The notes beneath the pieces were generated by a model. That model worked only from the letters and a program-made list of their open reading frames with translations. It was not told the DNA's origin and did no database searches. Source: CAZDVQ01 sp964508975 (GTDB lineage Bacteria > Bacteroidota > Bacteroidia > Chitinophagales > Saprospiraceae). From it: 55,651 bases of DNA. A program made the position numbers and the translations under genes. This document shows, piece after piece, positions 7,994-16,569 of the stretch. How positions within the stretch are numbered: position 1 is the stretch's first letter; each line of letters begins with the position of its first letter. The stretch lies in assembly GCA_964508975.1 (NCBI GenBank), contig CAZDVQ010000028.1, forward strand, positions 1-55,651, in the 5' to 3' direction.

Positions 7994-8731
7994 ATGAACC
8001 TGCTCTCTGAAACGATTTCACTCATTCGCAAGGATGCCCTCCTGGAGTTGCGCCAACGCTACGCCATCGGTGGTATCTTGCTGTACGTGATATCCACCAT
8101 CTTCATCGTGTATTATACCGTGGGCCGCAGGATTGGCCAAGTCAGCATGTTGCAAATTGGCGATCAGCGCATCGTCAACATGCAAAAAGTCACCACCGAT
8201 ATTGCCGCCAGCGGCTCTATCTGGGCAGCATTTTTCTGGGTTATCGTATTGTTCGCCTCCGTCAACGCCGTGGCAAAAAGCTTCGTGCAAGAAAATTCCA
8301 GCCGCAGGCTGTACTACTACACCCTCGCCTCGCCCACGGCCATTATCCTTTCCAAAATCGTTTACAACACCCTCTTGCTCATCATCCTCAACATCCTGAG
8401 TTTTGGTGTGTTTAGTATCGTGGTGGGCAATCCCATTGCCAAAATCGGCCTGTTTTACGCCACGCTCTTGCTGGGCAGCCTGGGTTTATCCATCGCTTTT
8501 ACCTTTATCTCGGCCATCGCCGCCAAGGCCCGCAACGCCTCCACGCTCATGGCCATCCTCAGTTTTCCGGTCATCATCCCCATCCTCATGACCCTCGTGC
8601 GGCTATCCCGCTTCGCGCTGGGCATTTTGCAAGGCGACAATTACTGGAACGACATTGCCATCCTGCTCTCCCTCGATGCCATTTTACTCAGCATCGTTTT
8701 CTTTTTGTTCCCTTTTCTTTGGAGGGATTGA
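7994..8731 (+). CDS. ccmB: heme exporter protein B, cytochrome c maturation permease
   Basis: 245 residues, six predicted membrane helices. CcmB features: N-terminal ISLIRKDALLELRQRYAI, then FASVNAVAKSFVQENSSRRLYYY and LASPTAIILSKIVYN. CcmB is the membrane part of the CcmAB transporter used to release heme-bound CcmE in system I cytochrome c maturation. It abuts fur with no gap, and ccsA/ccmD follow. ccmA is not in the window. Confidence 0.9.
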   Translation: MNLLSETISLIRKDALLELRQRYAIGGILLYVISTIFIVYYTVGRRIGQVSMLQIGDQRIVNMQKVTTDIAASGSIWAAFFWVIVLFASVNAVAKSFVQENSSRRLYYYTLASPTAIILSKIVYNTLLLIILNILSFGVFSIVVGNPIAKIGLFYATLLLGSLGLSIAFTFISAIAAKARNASTLMAILSFPVIIPILMTLVRLSRFALGILQGDNYWNDIAILLSLDAILLSIVFFLFPFLWRD

Positions 8732-8838
8732 TTTTGGGCGTGCCCCTCGCATGCGCTCGGGTCGCTGTCCTTCGGGGTTCGCTTTGCTCCGTGCTGCGCA
8801 CCGCGGCTTACAGCCGCGCCCTCCGGCCAGCTCACGCA
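8732..8838 (+). repeat. family A triloop-hairpin repeat (A2)
   Basis: Starts one base after the ccmB stop codon. Order: GGGCGTGCCCC head, CGC-AT-GCG region, TCCTTCGGGGTTCGC, GTGC-TGC-GCAC, GCGGCT-TAC-AGCCGC, CCTCCGGCCAGCTCACGC tail. It occupies most of the 148-bp ccmB-ccsA gap. Confidence 0.85.
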
Positions 8839-8879
8839 ACAGGCCGACAAGTTTTTGAAATTACCTTAAACGCTTACAT

Positions 8880-9947
8880 ATGCTCAAGTTAAACTGGTGG
8901 AAATATCTAGCCATACTCATGCTGGCCTACGTGCTAGGCATGGGCTTGCTGGTGCCGCTAGGCTCAGGCATCAAATCTGTAAACCCAATGTCGGCCCGCA
9001 AGGGCGAGCGGGCCATCATCAACGTGAAGGGCTACAACACGCACTACACCCAAGATGGCGACAAGCTGAGTGCGCAACTCCGGGTTACCCAAGATAAATC
9101 TATCTGTGCCCTCAACATCAACGTGATCAACGATACCGAGTTGGCCATCTTGTTTGATATCCCGGCTGTTACCCCGCTCGATACGGTGACTTCTGGCGAG
9201 AATAAGTCGAACATGTTCCCGCTCCTCGAGATTTATGGCCCCGTTAGCGGTAAATCAACCCTGGAGGGTGCTGTTGTATTACGCCAACTCGACCCAAAGT
9301 CGCGTTCAGCGGCTCAGCTTTGTACCTACAAAACCGAGCAGGGCCAAGCCAAGTTGAGCTTCCCATTCATCAACCAACTCGAAGAAACTGCCCGTAACTT
9401 GTTCTTCCACGTGCCCATGTGGTTCGGCATGATGCTAGTTTTGCTAGCCAGCATGGTGTACAGCGTTAAATACCTCCGCAAAACCAGCACGGAAAACGAT
9501 ATCAAGGCCGAGGGCCTCGCCATTGCAGGGGTAGTATTTGGCTTGTTGGGCGTAGCAACGGGTGCTGTTTGGGCAAACTTTACCTGGGGTAGCCCTTGGA
9601 GTTTCGACGTGAAGCAAAACATGTCGGCGGTTGCCTTGTTAATCTATTTGGCGTACTTCGTGTTGCGGGCTTCTTTCGACGACCCAGCGCAAAGGGCTAA
9701 AGTTTCGGCAGTTTACAACGTTTTCGCGTTTGCGACACTCATACCTTTATTGTACATCATCCCGCGTATGGCCGACAGCCTTCACCCGGGCATGGGTGGC
9801 AACCCTGCTTTCAGCTCTTACGACCTCGACAATACCATGCGGATGGTTTTCTACCCCGCCGTGATTGCTTGGACGCTGCTGGGCTTCTGGCTAGCAGATA
9901 TTTATATCCGCACGGCCAGACTCAAGCATAAACTAGATGAAATCTAG
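8880..9947 (+). CDS. ccsA: cytochrome c biogenesis protein CcsA/CcmC family
   Basis: 355 residues. First membrane helix at about 8-28, then a soluble extracytoplasmic stretch of about 140 residues (SVNPMSARKGERAIINVKGY..., GYNTHYTQDG), then the conserved CcsA core: NLFFHVPMWFGM, the heme-handling tryptophan motif as WGSPWSFD, YLAYFVLRASFDD and LHPGMGGNPAFSSYDLD (His ligand region). CcmC/CcsA presents heme to the maturation apparatus at the outer face of the inner membrane. The insert is longer than in CcmC proteobacterial proteins and has an Ig/OB-like look. Its last seven codons plus the stop form a perfect hairpin, see 9924-9956. Confidence 0.88.
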   Translation: MLKLNWWKYLAILMLAYVLGMGLLVPLGSGIKSVNPMSARKGERAIINVKGYNTHYTQDGDKLSAQLRVTQDKSICALNINVINDTELAILFDIPAVTPLDTVTSGENKSNMFPLLEIYGPVSGKSTLEGAVVLRQLDPKSRSAAQLCTYKTEQGQAKLSFPFINQLEETARNLFFHVPMWFGMMLVLLASMVYSVKYLRKTSTENDIKAEGLAIAGVVFGLLGVATGAVWANFTWGSPWSFDVKQNMSAVALLIYLAYFVLRASFDDPAQRAKVSAVYNVFAFATLIPLLYIIPRMADSLHPGMGGNPAFSSYDLDNTMRMVFYPAVIAWTLLGFWLADIYIRTARLKHKLDEI

Positions 9948-9956
9948 TTTATGCTT
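9924..9956. repeat. perfect 15-bp hairpin with GAA loop across the ccsA stop codon
   Basis: AAGCATAAACTAGAT-GAA-ATCTAGTTTATGCTT. The left arm is coding (last codons), the right arm contains the TAG stop. Only a short T run follows, so it may be a terminator or a 3'-end protector; seven-base repeats start four bases later. Confidence 0.85.
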
Positions 9957-9959
9957 TGA

Positions 9960-10071
9960 AGTTGATAGTTGGTAGCTATGTTTTTACTCTTGTTGCTTCA
10001 ATAATGGTAATAATGTTCGAGAGGAGAACGAAACAACCAACTATAAACTACCAACAACCAACTATCAACTA
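9960..10071. repeat. mirrored heptamer arrays (GTTGATA / CCAACTA type)
   Basis: AGTTGATAGTTGGT (9960-9973) is the exact reverse complement of 10057-10070, and the right side (10035-10071) carries further seven-base units of the CCAACTA type. A 60-bp unrelated core lies between. Confidence 0.7.
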
Positions 10072-10088
10072 TTTTTTTTAAAATAAAA

Positions 10089-10121
10089 TTTGGTTTGAGC
10101 CAAAAAACAGGTTTACATTTG
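10089..10121 (+). promoter_or_regulatory. promoter of the ccmD-like gene
   Basis: TTTG (10089-10092) and TACATTTG (10114-10121), 21 bp apart, match the Bacteroidota promoter consensus. The ATG follows 19 bp downstream. So ccmD can be transcribed apart from ccsA. Confidence 0.6.
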
Positions 10122-10140
10122 CACAATTATTCTAATACCC

Positions 10141-10362
10141 ATGTTCAACAAGATAAACTTTAGCATTTTAGCCCTGTTTTTGAGCCTAAGCGCTCAAGCA
10201 CAGCAGGTAGAAAACGATTTTTACCGCAGCAATGGTAAAATTTACGTGGTGGTAGCCGTTGTCGGGATTATTTTCGCCGGGATTATCGCCTACTTGATCT
10301 ACATGGATAGCAAGATTGCTAAATTAGAAAAACAGGTCGAAGAAAAATCGACCGAACAATAG
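10141..10362 (+). CDS. CcmD-family small membrane protein
   Basis: 73 residues: signal-peptide-like N-terminus (ending SAQAQQ), a single membrane helix at about 34-55 (IYVVVAVVGIIFAGIIAYL), and a short charged tail (DSKIAKLEKQVEEK) with coiled-coil character. This size and layout match the Bacteroidota CcmD family, which in system I helps release heme-loaded CcmE from CcmABC. Position after ccmB and ccsA supports it. ccmE, which would be expected next, is absent; a glutamate dehydrogenase gene follows. Confidence 0.75.
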   Translation: MFNKINFSILALFLSLSAQAQQVENDFYRSNGKIYVVVAVVGIIFAGIIAYLIYMDSKIAKLEKQVEEKSTEQ

Positions 10363-10407
10363 CCGAAAGCCCTTTACCATTATCGTATAAAAACAACTTA
10401 ATTTTTT

Positions 10408-11826
10408 ATGGCTGACAATCATTATAGCTTTTATCAAGGCGTTGAACGCTACTTTGATAAAGCTGCACCATTCACAAATCTGCCTACAGGCCTCTTGAAA
10501 CAAATTAAGGTCTGCAACGCGATTTATCAAATGAACTTCCCTGTGAAGGTTGGAGGAGATTACGAAGTAATCGAAGCCTTCCGCGTGCAACACTCGCACC
10601 ACCGCCTCCCAACCAAGGGCGGTATCCGCTTCTCTTTGGAAGTAAACCAGGACGAGGTGATGGCCTTGGCCGCTTTGATGAGCTACAAGTGTGCTATCGT
10701 TAACGTTCCTTTTGGTGGAGCCAAAGGTGGTGTTAAAATCGACCCCAAGAAGTACACCACGGAAGAACTTGAAAAAATTACCCGTCGTTACACGACCGAG
10801 TTGATCCGTAAGAACTTTATCGGACCTGGCATCGATGTACCTGCACCTGACTACGGTACAGGCTCTCGCGAAATGGCTTGGATTGCTGACACGTACATGG
10901 CATTCAAAAATGGCGACATTGACGCCGCTGGTTGTGTAACAGGTAAGCCTGTTTCATTGAACGGTATCCATGGTCGTACCGAAGCTACCGGTCGTGGTAT
11001 TTTCTACGGTTTGCGTACGGCGCTATCTTTTGAAGAAGATATGCAAGCCATCGGTTTAACTACCGGTATGAAAGACAAAACCGTTGTGGTGCAAGGCCTT
11101 GGTAACGTAGGTTATTTTGCGGCGCACATCTGTCAAAAAGAGGGTGGTGCAAAAATAATTGGTGTTGCAGAGTACGAAGGCTCGATTTACAAAGCAGATG
11201 GCATAGATATTGAAGCATTGTTTGCCCACCGTAAAGCAACAGGCTCAATTTTGAACTTCCCAGGTGCTACAAACCTCGAAAACCGTGGTTCTGCCTTGGA
11301 ATTGGAGTGCGACATCTTGATCCCGGCTGCTTTGGAAAACCAAATCAACCATACCAACGCAGATCGCATCAAGGCAAAAATTATCGGTGAAGGTGCTAAC
11401 GGTCCTGTTACACCAGAAGCTGAAGCCATCCTTTTGAAAAAAGGTATCATCATCATCCCCGATTTCTACTTGAATGCTGGTGGTGTAACCGTTTCTTACT
11501 TCGAATGGTTGAAAAACTTGTCGCACATGCGTTTCGGTCGTATGGAAAAACGTTTCGATGCTAACCGTTACAGCGGCATCATCGAGTCGATTGAGCAAAT
11601 CACCGGCAAAAAAGTTGGCAAAGTGGAGCGTGACTTCTTAGCCAAAGGTGCAGACGAAATTGACCTCGTGAACTCTGGTCTTGAAGAAACCATGATCTCA
11701 TCTTACGAAGAAATCCGTGATGCATGGAAAGAAAACAAGGAAATTCCAGACCTTCGTACAGCCGCCTTCGTGGTTGCCATCAAAAAAATTGGTAGCGATT
11801 ACATCAACATGGGAATTTTCCCTTAA
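10408..11826 (+). CDS. Glu/Leu/Phe/Val dehydrogenase (probable glutamate dehydrogenase)
   Basis: 472 residues. Substrate domain with KGGIRFSLEVNQDEV, the catalytic-lysine motif PFGGAKGGVKIDP and PAPDYGTGSREMAW. Rossmann domain with VVVQGLGNVGYFAA (GxGxxG), then EGANGPVTPEAE and PDFYLNAGGVTVSYFEW. The enzyme interconverts glutamate and 2-oxoglutarate plus ammonia with NAD(P)H; FEWLKNLSH agrees with the hexameric NAD-type group. Codon use is strongly biased (few rare codons), suggesting high expression. A strong terminator separates it from an Lrp-type regulator, a common partner for amino-acid catabolic dehydrogenases. Confidence 0.93.
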   Translation: MADNHYSFYQGVERYFDKAAPFTNLPTGLLKQIKVCNAIYQMNFPVKVGGDYEVIEAFRVQHSHHRLPTKGGIRFSLEVNQDEVMALAALMSYKCAIVNVPFGGAKGGVKIDPKKYTTEELEKITRRYTTELIRKNFIGPGIDVPAPDYGTGSREMAWIADTYMAFKNGDIDAAGCVTGKPVSLNGIHGRTEATGRGIFYGLRTALSFEEDMQAIGLTTGMKDKTVVVQGLGNVGYFAAHICQKEGGAKIIGVAEYEGSIYKADGIDIEALFAHRKATGSILNFPGATNLENRGSALELECDILIPAALENQINHTNADRIKAKIIGEGANGPVTPEAEAILLKKGIIIIPDFYLNAGGVTVSYFEWLKNLSHMRFGRMEKRFDANRYSGIIESIEQITGKKVGKVERDFLAKGADEIDLVNSGLEETMISSYEEIRDAWKENKEIPDLRTAAFVVAIKKIGSDYINMGIFP

Positions 11827-11836
11827 TTTGCATACA

Positions 11837-11872
11837 CCAGGCTGGGCTCCTGCCCAGCCTGGTTATATTTTT
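11837..11872 (+). terminator. intrinsic terminator after glutamate dehydrogenase
   Basis: CCAGGCTGGGC-TCCT-GCCCAGCCTGG (perfect 11-bp stem) followed by TTATATTTTT. Confidence 0.8.
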
Positions 11873-11886
11873 AACCCTCTTGTACA

Positions 11887-12360
11887 ATGACGAACAGATT
11901 GGACAACATTGACCTTAGAATTTTAAAAATTCTCCAGGAAAACTCTAAAATTACGAACCTGGAATTATCGAAGCAGATTGGACTCTCACCAGCTCCAACA
12001 CTCGAACGCGTAAAAAAACTAGAGACCACCGGTATCATCGAAAGCTACCACGCTCAAGTTAACGCAGCATCTATTGGCTTGACCGTGAAAACCTTTGTAT
12101 TGGTTTCATTGGCTTGGCACAAAGAAAACGCCCTCAACAACTTCCTCGAAAAAGTGAAAAACATCGAAGAAATCGTTGAGTGCTACATTATTACAGGCGA
12201 GGCCGACTTCCTGATGAAGCTCGTTTGCCGCGACCTACATGTGTACGAACAACTCTTGTTCAAAACACTGTCTCAAATCGATGAAATCGAAAGGTTGAAA
12301 ACCTTGATGACTTTGTCAACGGTGAAAGACTCTAAGCTTTTACCCTACGATTACGAATAA
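11887..12360 (+). CDS. Lrp/AsnC-family transcriptional regulator
   Basis: 157 residues. N-terminal helix-turn-helix (about 5-55: LDNIDLRILKILQENSKITN, LSKQIGLSPAPTLERVKKLE) and a C-terminal ligand-binding RAM domain (VLVSLAWHKENALNNF, VECYIITGEADFLMKLVCRD). Such proteins bind amino acids and switch amino-acid metabolism genes. The adjacent glutamate dehydrogenase gene is a reasonable target, though no site was identified. The stop codon directly touches the stop of the converging phosphatase gene. Confidence 0.9.
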   Translation: MTNRLDNIDLRILKILQENSKITNLELSKQIGLSPAPTLERVKKLETTGIIESYHAQVNAASIGLTVKTFVLVSLAWHKENALNNFLEKVKNIEEIVECYIITGEADFLMKLVCRDLHVYEQLLFKTLSQIDEIERLKTLMTLSTVKDSKLLPYDYE

Positions 12361-13152
12361 TCAACCAAAATAACTTCTGGTTACTTCCAGTAGTTTGGTA
12401 TGCATATGAGCCGTGGTAGCCAATATCTCTCTCCCGTGGAGGTATTGGCTACCGCCTTTAAAGTCGCTTACATGCCCACCGGCACGCATTACTATAAATG
12501 CACCGCCAGCCACATCCCAGGGTGCTAGGCTATATTCAAAAAATCCATCGCTGCGGCCTGCTGCTACCCAGGCCAAGTCAATAGCGGCCGAGCCTAAACG
12601 CCTGATGCCACGTGTGTTGCGCATGCAATATTCCATCATGCCTAGATAAGCCCCTACCCTGCTGAAATCATCGTACGGGAAACCTGTAACCAGCAAGCAG
12701 TCGTGAATTTCGGTTGTGGCAGAGCAACTGATTTCCCGATCGTTTAACATCGCAGGGCCATCAGCCCAAGCGTGAAAACACTCGTTGCGCATCACATCGT
12801 GTACGATCCCCACGATGGGTTCTCCGTTATGGTACAAGGCCACGCTGATGGCAAACACCGGAATTTGATGTAAGAAATTGGTGGTCCCATCCAGCGGGTC
12901 GATAATCCACAAATAAGGCTTATCCTCTAAGGCTACGGTGCCTTCTTCCGCTAAGAATGCAGCATCTGGAACAATAGCACCAAGACCAGCAATCAAGCGG
13001 CGCTCCGATTCTTTATCCACAAAGCTCACAAAGTTGTTTGAGCTTTTATCGCTAATTTGTTCGGGCTTTACCTGACCCAGTTGCTCAAGTATAAAATTTG
13101 CCGTATCTTTAACTACGTTTATGGCTTTGTCACAGATTTCTTGGGGCATCAT
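12361..13152 (-). CDS. inositol monophosphatase family protein
   Basis: 263 residues. Metal-binding motifs are intact: AEEGT (about 68-72), IDPLDGTTNF (about 84-93) and APWDVAGGAFIVMRAGG (about 210). These ligate two or three Mg ions that hydrolyse sugar or inositol monophosphates; the substrate could also be a nucleotide such as PAP. MMPQE at the start leaves two possible ATGs. Divergent from the UbiA gene with only 33 bp between, and TATCTTTA (minus strand, 13168-13175) as probable -7 box. Confidence 0.9.
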   Translation of the reverse strand: MMPQEICDKAINVVKDTANFILEQLGQVKPEQISDKSSNNFVSFVDKESERRLIAGLGAIVPDAAFLAEEGTVALEDKPYLWIIDPLDGTTNFLHQIPVFAISVALYHNGEPIVGIVHDVMRNECFHAWADGPAMLNDREISCSATTEIHDCLLVTGFPYDDFSRVGAYLGMMEYCMRNTRGIRRLGSAAIDLAWVAAGRSDGFFEYSLAPWDVAGGAFIVMRAGGHVSDFKGGSQYLHGREILATTAHMHTKLLEVTRSYFG

Positions 13153-13185
13153 GGCTTAAAATTTTGGTAAAGATAGTGCACTTCT

Positions 13186-14121
13186 ATGACAACATTTAAA
13201 TCTATATACCACCGTTGGCTTTTCGCACTGAAACCCAACAGCTGGCCGAAATTACTGGTGCCGTTCCTGCTGGGCCAAGCCATTGGTATTCATCATTCGG
13301 GGAAGTTTGCCGAAATACCTTTCATCATCGGCCTGCTTATCACCGTGTTGGGCTTGGCCTTCATTGTGTTTGTCAACGACTGGTGGGACCACGAGGTAGA
13401 CGGCATCAAACGCGAAATGTTCCCCGACGAAACCGGCCTTAAAACCATTTACGATGGTATACTAGACCGTTCACAACTTTTCCAGGCTGCCATAACGGTA
13501 GGCTTACTCACCGTAGTGGTTGCCATAGTTGGGGGCATACTGCTTGGTTTGGGTCAACTTCCCTTACTCACCTTGATTTGCGGTGTCATTTTCGTGTCGT
13601 ATAGCCTTCCGCCTTTGAAATTAAATTACCGTGGTGGCGGCGAGTTCATCGAAATGCTGGGCGTTGGCCTTGCGCTGCCGCTCATGAGCGCATACCTACA
13701 GGCCCGCACCCTCGACGTGGTGGGTTTATTCGGTATGCTCATACCCGCTTTCATGTTGATGGCTTTTGCATCGGCCCTTTCGGTAGGCCTTTCTAATGAG
13801 CAAAGTGATATCAAGGGTGGTAAACGAACTTTTACCACCATGCTAGGCAATCAAAAAGTCAAACAATTCATTAATGTATTCTTAGGGCTTGGTGCGCTAA
13901 GCTTACTCGCTTTGCCATTGATTTACATGGATTTCTTGCTTTTGCTTGGCGTGCTCGGCAGCTTGTTTATATTTAGCTTTTGGTATCGCAAAGTATTAAA
14001 ACTTTCACCCAAGGCCGTAACCAATGCTTTTGCCGCACAAAGGGCTTACAAGCGCTGTATTCACCTCGGTATTTGGGAAACGATGCTGTTCCTGAGTGTT
14101 TGGATGGCGCTAGTTAGCTAG
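13186..14121 (+). CDS. UbiA-family prenyltransferase (MenA-like)
   Basis: 311 residues and about eight or nine membrane helices. First Asp-rich motif NDWWDHEVDGIK (around residue 64) and second NEQSDIKGGKRT (around 205), which hold Mg-prenyl diphosphate. SYSLPPLKLNYRGGGEF lies between. The best fit is a 1,4-dihydroxy-2-naphthoate prenyltransferase-like enzyme of menaquinone synthesis, but other UbiA members share these motifs and no other men genes are nearby. Confidence 0.82.
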   Translation: MTTFKSIYHRWLFALKPNSWPKLLVPFLLGQAIGIHHSGKFAEIPFIIGLLITVLGLAFIVFVNDWWDHEVDGIKREMFPDETGLKTIYDGILDRSQLFQAAITVGLLTVVVAIVGGILLGLGQLPLLTLICGVIFVSYSLPPLKLNYRGGGEFIEMLGVGLALPLMSAYLQARTLDVVGLFGMLIPAFMLMAFASALSVGLSNEQSDIKGGKRTFTTMLGNQKVKQFINVFLGLGALSLLALPLIYMDFLLLLGVLGSLFIFSFWYRKVLKLSPKAVTNAFAAQRAYKRCIHLGIWETMLFLSVWMALVS

Positions 14122-14159
14122 TAATTTTTAGTTATTAATTATTAGGGCCGAGGTGTTAA

Positions 14160-14335
14160 TCAGCTCTCTGCCCTCTTAACTAATGTTGCGCCTCCCCCCG
14201 CCGCTGCGCGTCGACCCCCTCCACTGCACAGCCGCTGCGCGTCCGTTGGTAGCGGGGGTTGGGCGAGCGAAACTCGCCGGGGTACTCAGCTCTCTTAACT
14301 AAACTCAGCCCTCTGCTCTCTGCCCTCTTAACTAA
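14160..14335. repeat. CTCTGCC-type heptamer arrays around a family-C repeat
   Basis: GCTCTCTGCCCTCTTAACTA occurs near 14163-14182 and again near 14314-14333; in the second site it continues a run of seven-base units (CAGCCCT CTGCTCT CTGCCCT CTTAACT). The two flank family-C copy C3. Confidence 0.6.
14188..14283 (-). repeat. family C repeat (C3)
   Basis: Minus-strand copy; plus-strand landmarks are CCTCCCCCCGCCGCTGCGCG, CCCCCTCCACTGCACAG, TTGGTAGCGGGGGTTGG and the hairpin GGCGAG...CTCGCC. Confidence 0.75.
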
Positions 14336-16203
14336 TCCCAAATCCCTTCTTCCTCGATTTCAAACTCGGCGTCTTTTTCCCAGATTTCCATCTCGCAAGG
14401 TTTACAATTGAATTTGAGTTTGTATTCGATATCGCCGTGTTTGAGCACCAGCGGTTCAACCACTTTCTCGCCCATGGTAGCCCTTTGATAGCGTGGACAT
14501 TTGCCCAACTCGTATTTGACACAATATTTGGTGGTCATCACCCGCGATTTGCCGGGGTCCCATTGTAATTCAAAAGCCTTTTCGATTTCCGTTACGCCGT
14601 GCCTGTAGTAAAACTGGCGGGCTAGTTTGTTTGATACGTTGTAGGTGAAATCTAGCTGCGATACCGGGTAAGGGTGATCCGTTCGCATGATGGGGCGCTC
14701 CTCGCGGTGGTACTCGCGTACGCGTACGTCCATGAGCTGCTCCAACACGGTACGGCGGATGTCGTTGATTTTTGAGATTGGCAAGAACCAGTTGGCACTC
14801 ATCGTCACCTCGATGTCGTCCACGATGAAAGGTGTGTTACCTGCCTTAGCTAGGTTTTTCTTGATATTCTCAACCGGCGATTCGTTGTTTTTGCTCAATT
14901 CCTTGGGCACTTCCATCTGGGCGGTATAACTGTGGCCGTCCTCGTCGAGGGCCGTCAAACTGAAGCCTTCCTCGGTTTCGGCAAAGTACAAACGCACACC
15001 AATCTTACGGATAGCGCTATCATCCCGTTCGAGTAGTTTATTAAACGCAGCATCAGAGTTGCGGTAAATATCGGTTCCCAGTGGCAATGGCCTAAAGTTA
15101 TTGGGCACCACCACATTGTTGATGATGATGTTTACACGATCGCCATCGGCTTGGCCTTCTTCGTTGACAAAGTACAAACCGTCGCCATTGTTAAGCAGGT
15201 CGCCGTTTTCCACAACATAACCGTTCGCCTTGACTTCCAATACTTTACCGATGTATTCGCCTTGCGATTTTGGGGTTTCCCAAGAACCAATGCGTTCCTT
15301 GCGTTTGTTTACAAAATAATCGGTGTAGCCCCGGTTAAAGCTCTTATCCATCTGGGCTTCAAACGCGTAGAACGTACGGCCAGAGGAAGCTTTTTCATAT
15401 TGATCGCTCACTTCCAAGAACGCATCCAGGCGTTTGCGGAGGTACGATACGTTATTTTTCACGTAGACCAAATCCTTCAGGCGACCTTCAATTTTGAAGG
15501 AAGTAATACCCGCTTCAATGAGCTCTGGAAGCTGGTCGCTCAGGTTTAAGTCCTTGATAGACAGCAAGTGTGTCTCCGTCAACAGCGTTGTTCCGTTGCC
15601 ATCAATGAGGTTGTAAGGCAAGCGGCAGTTTTGGGCACAAGAGCCACGGTTTGCGCTACGTTCGCCGTTGGCCACACTCATGTAGCAATTACCGCTAAAC
15701 GACACGCAGAGCGCGCCCGACACGAAAAATTCGAGTTCTACATCGCTCGCAGCGTGAATATCTTTGATTTGGTCGAGGTTCAGCTCGCGAGCCAGCACTA
15801 CCCTTTTCATCCCGGCATCGGCCAGGAACTTCACGTGTTGAGGGTCTCGGTTATTGGCTTGCGTACTCGCGTGTATCACGATGGGCGGTAAATCCATCTC
15901 CAGGATGCCCATATCTTGCACGATAATGGCGTCAACACCTGCGTTGTACAGCTCGTGGATAAGTTGTTGACAAAGCTCTAACTCATTGTCGTACAGGATT
16001 GTATTCACGGTAACCAGCACCTTTGCCTTAAAAAGGTGGGCGTATTCCACTAGTTCAGCAATATCCTCCACCGAGTTGGTGGCGTTGGTACGGGCACCAA
16101 AAAGGTGTGCTCCAATATACACGGCATCGGCCCCGGCATTGATGGCGGCCATGCCCTGATACAGGTTTTTCGCGGGCGCTAAAATTTCGACTTTCCTTTT
16201 CAT
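14332..16203 (-). CDS. peptidase U32 family protein (RlhA-like)
   Basis: 623 residues. U32 signature EFFVSGALCVSFSGNCYMS followed by GSCAQNCRLPY gives three of the cysteines expected for an Fe-S site. A middle insert region (about 280-450) corresponds to the U32 collagenase-like dimerisation domain. The C-terminus has C-rich KYELGKCPRY and FNCKPCEMEIWEKD. Length fits the long RlhA type, which takes part in 23S rRNA C2501 hydroxylation in E. coli, rather than the 450-residue TrhP; assignment between the two groups is inference. Preceded by a leaderless promoter fusion. Confidence 0.85.
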   Translation of the reverse strand: MKRKVEILAPAKNLYQGMAAINAGADAVYIGAHLFGARTNATNSVEDIAELVEYAHLFKAKVLVTVNTILYDNELELCQQLIHELYNAGVDAIIVQDMGILEMDLPPIVIHASTQANNRDPQHVKFLADAGMKRVVLARELNLDQIKDIHAASDVELEFFVSGALCVSFSGNCYMSVANGERSANRGSCAQNCRLPYNLIDGNGTTLLTETHLLSIKDLNLSDQLPELIEAGITSFKIEGRLKDLVYVKNNVSYLRKRLDAFLEVSDQYEKASSGRTFYAFEAQMDKSFNRGYTDYFVNKRKERIGSWETPKSQGEYIGKVLEVKANGYVVENGDLLNNGDGLYFVNEEGQADGDRVNIIINNVVVPNNFRPLPLGTDIYRNSDAAFNKLLERDDSAIRKIGVRLYFAETEEGFSLTALDEDGHSYTAQMEVPKELSKNNESPVENIKKNLAKAGNTPFIVDDIEVTMSANWFLPISKINDIRRTVLEQLMDVRVREYHREERPIMRTDHPYPVSQLDFTYNVSNKLARQFYYRHGVTEIEKAFELQWDPGKSRVMTTKYCVKYELGKCPRYQRATMGEKVVEPLVLKHGDIEYKLKFNCKPCEMEIWEKDAEFEIEEEGIWD

Positions 16204-16207
16204 GCTG

Positions 16208-16215
16208 CAAAGGTA
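16208..16215 (-). promoter_or_regulatory. -7 box fused to the start codon of the U32 gene
   Basis: Minus strand reads TACCTTTGCAGCATG: a perfect TAnnTTTG, then CAGC, then ATG (16203-16201). The mRNA should be leaderless or nearly so. Confidence 0.65.
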
Positions 16216-16225
16216 AGAAAAGGAG

Positions 16226-16258
16226 TTATGGATTGTGAATTATGGATTATGGATTGTT
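16226..16258. repeat. heptamer array, GGATTAT/TATGGAT type
   Basis: Repeated units TATGGAT, TGTGAAT, TATGGAT, TATGGAT, TGTTTA in seven-base steps, directly upstream of the U32 promoter. 16259-16461 otherwise holds only the small hairpin at 16334-16354 and AT-rich DNA. Confidence 0.6.
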
Positions 16259-16333
16259 TACGTGTTTCGCAATTTTTAGCATTTAACCGTTTGTCAGGTA
16301 ATACTATTTGGGTGAATTGCCATACTAGGCAGG

Positions 16334-16354
16334 GAGACGCAAAATATGCGTCTC
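16334..16354. repeat. GAGACGCA/TGCGTCTC hairpin
   Basis: 8-bp perfect arms around AAATA. Similar GAGACGC...GCGTCTC hairpins are frequent in intergenic DNA of Bacteroidota and cyanobacteria as I remember them. Confidence 0.6.
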
Positions 16355-16461
16355 TACAGGGGGCGTGATTTGCTATTTGCCCCTAAAAACCAAAATCCCC
16401 AAAAATTCAAAAACATAAACCTAAAATCGTTTACTCGTTTATTCATTTAATCTTTTCATCT

Positions 16462-16569
16462 TTTGGGGCGTTCCGGCGCTGGTGCGCCGTCGCTGTCCTA
16501 CGGGGTTCGCTAATCGCTCCGTGCTGCGCACCGCGGCTTGCAGCCGCGCCCTCCGGCCAGCTAACGCAG
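16462..16569 (+). repeat. family A triloop-hairpin repeat (A3)
   Basis: GGGGCGTTCC head, GGCGC-TGGT-GCGCC, GTGC-TGC-GCAC, GCGGCT-TGC-AGCCGC, then CCTCCGGCCAGCTAACGC tail. Confidence 0.85.

Noticed and set aside
9960..10071. possible CRISPR array in the short direct repeats
   Set aside because: Units are 7 bp without spacers of constant length and there are no cas genes.
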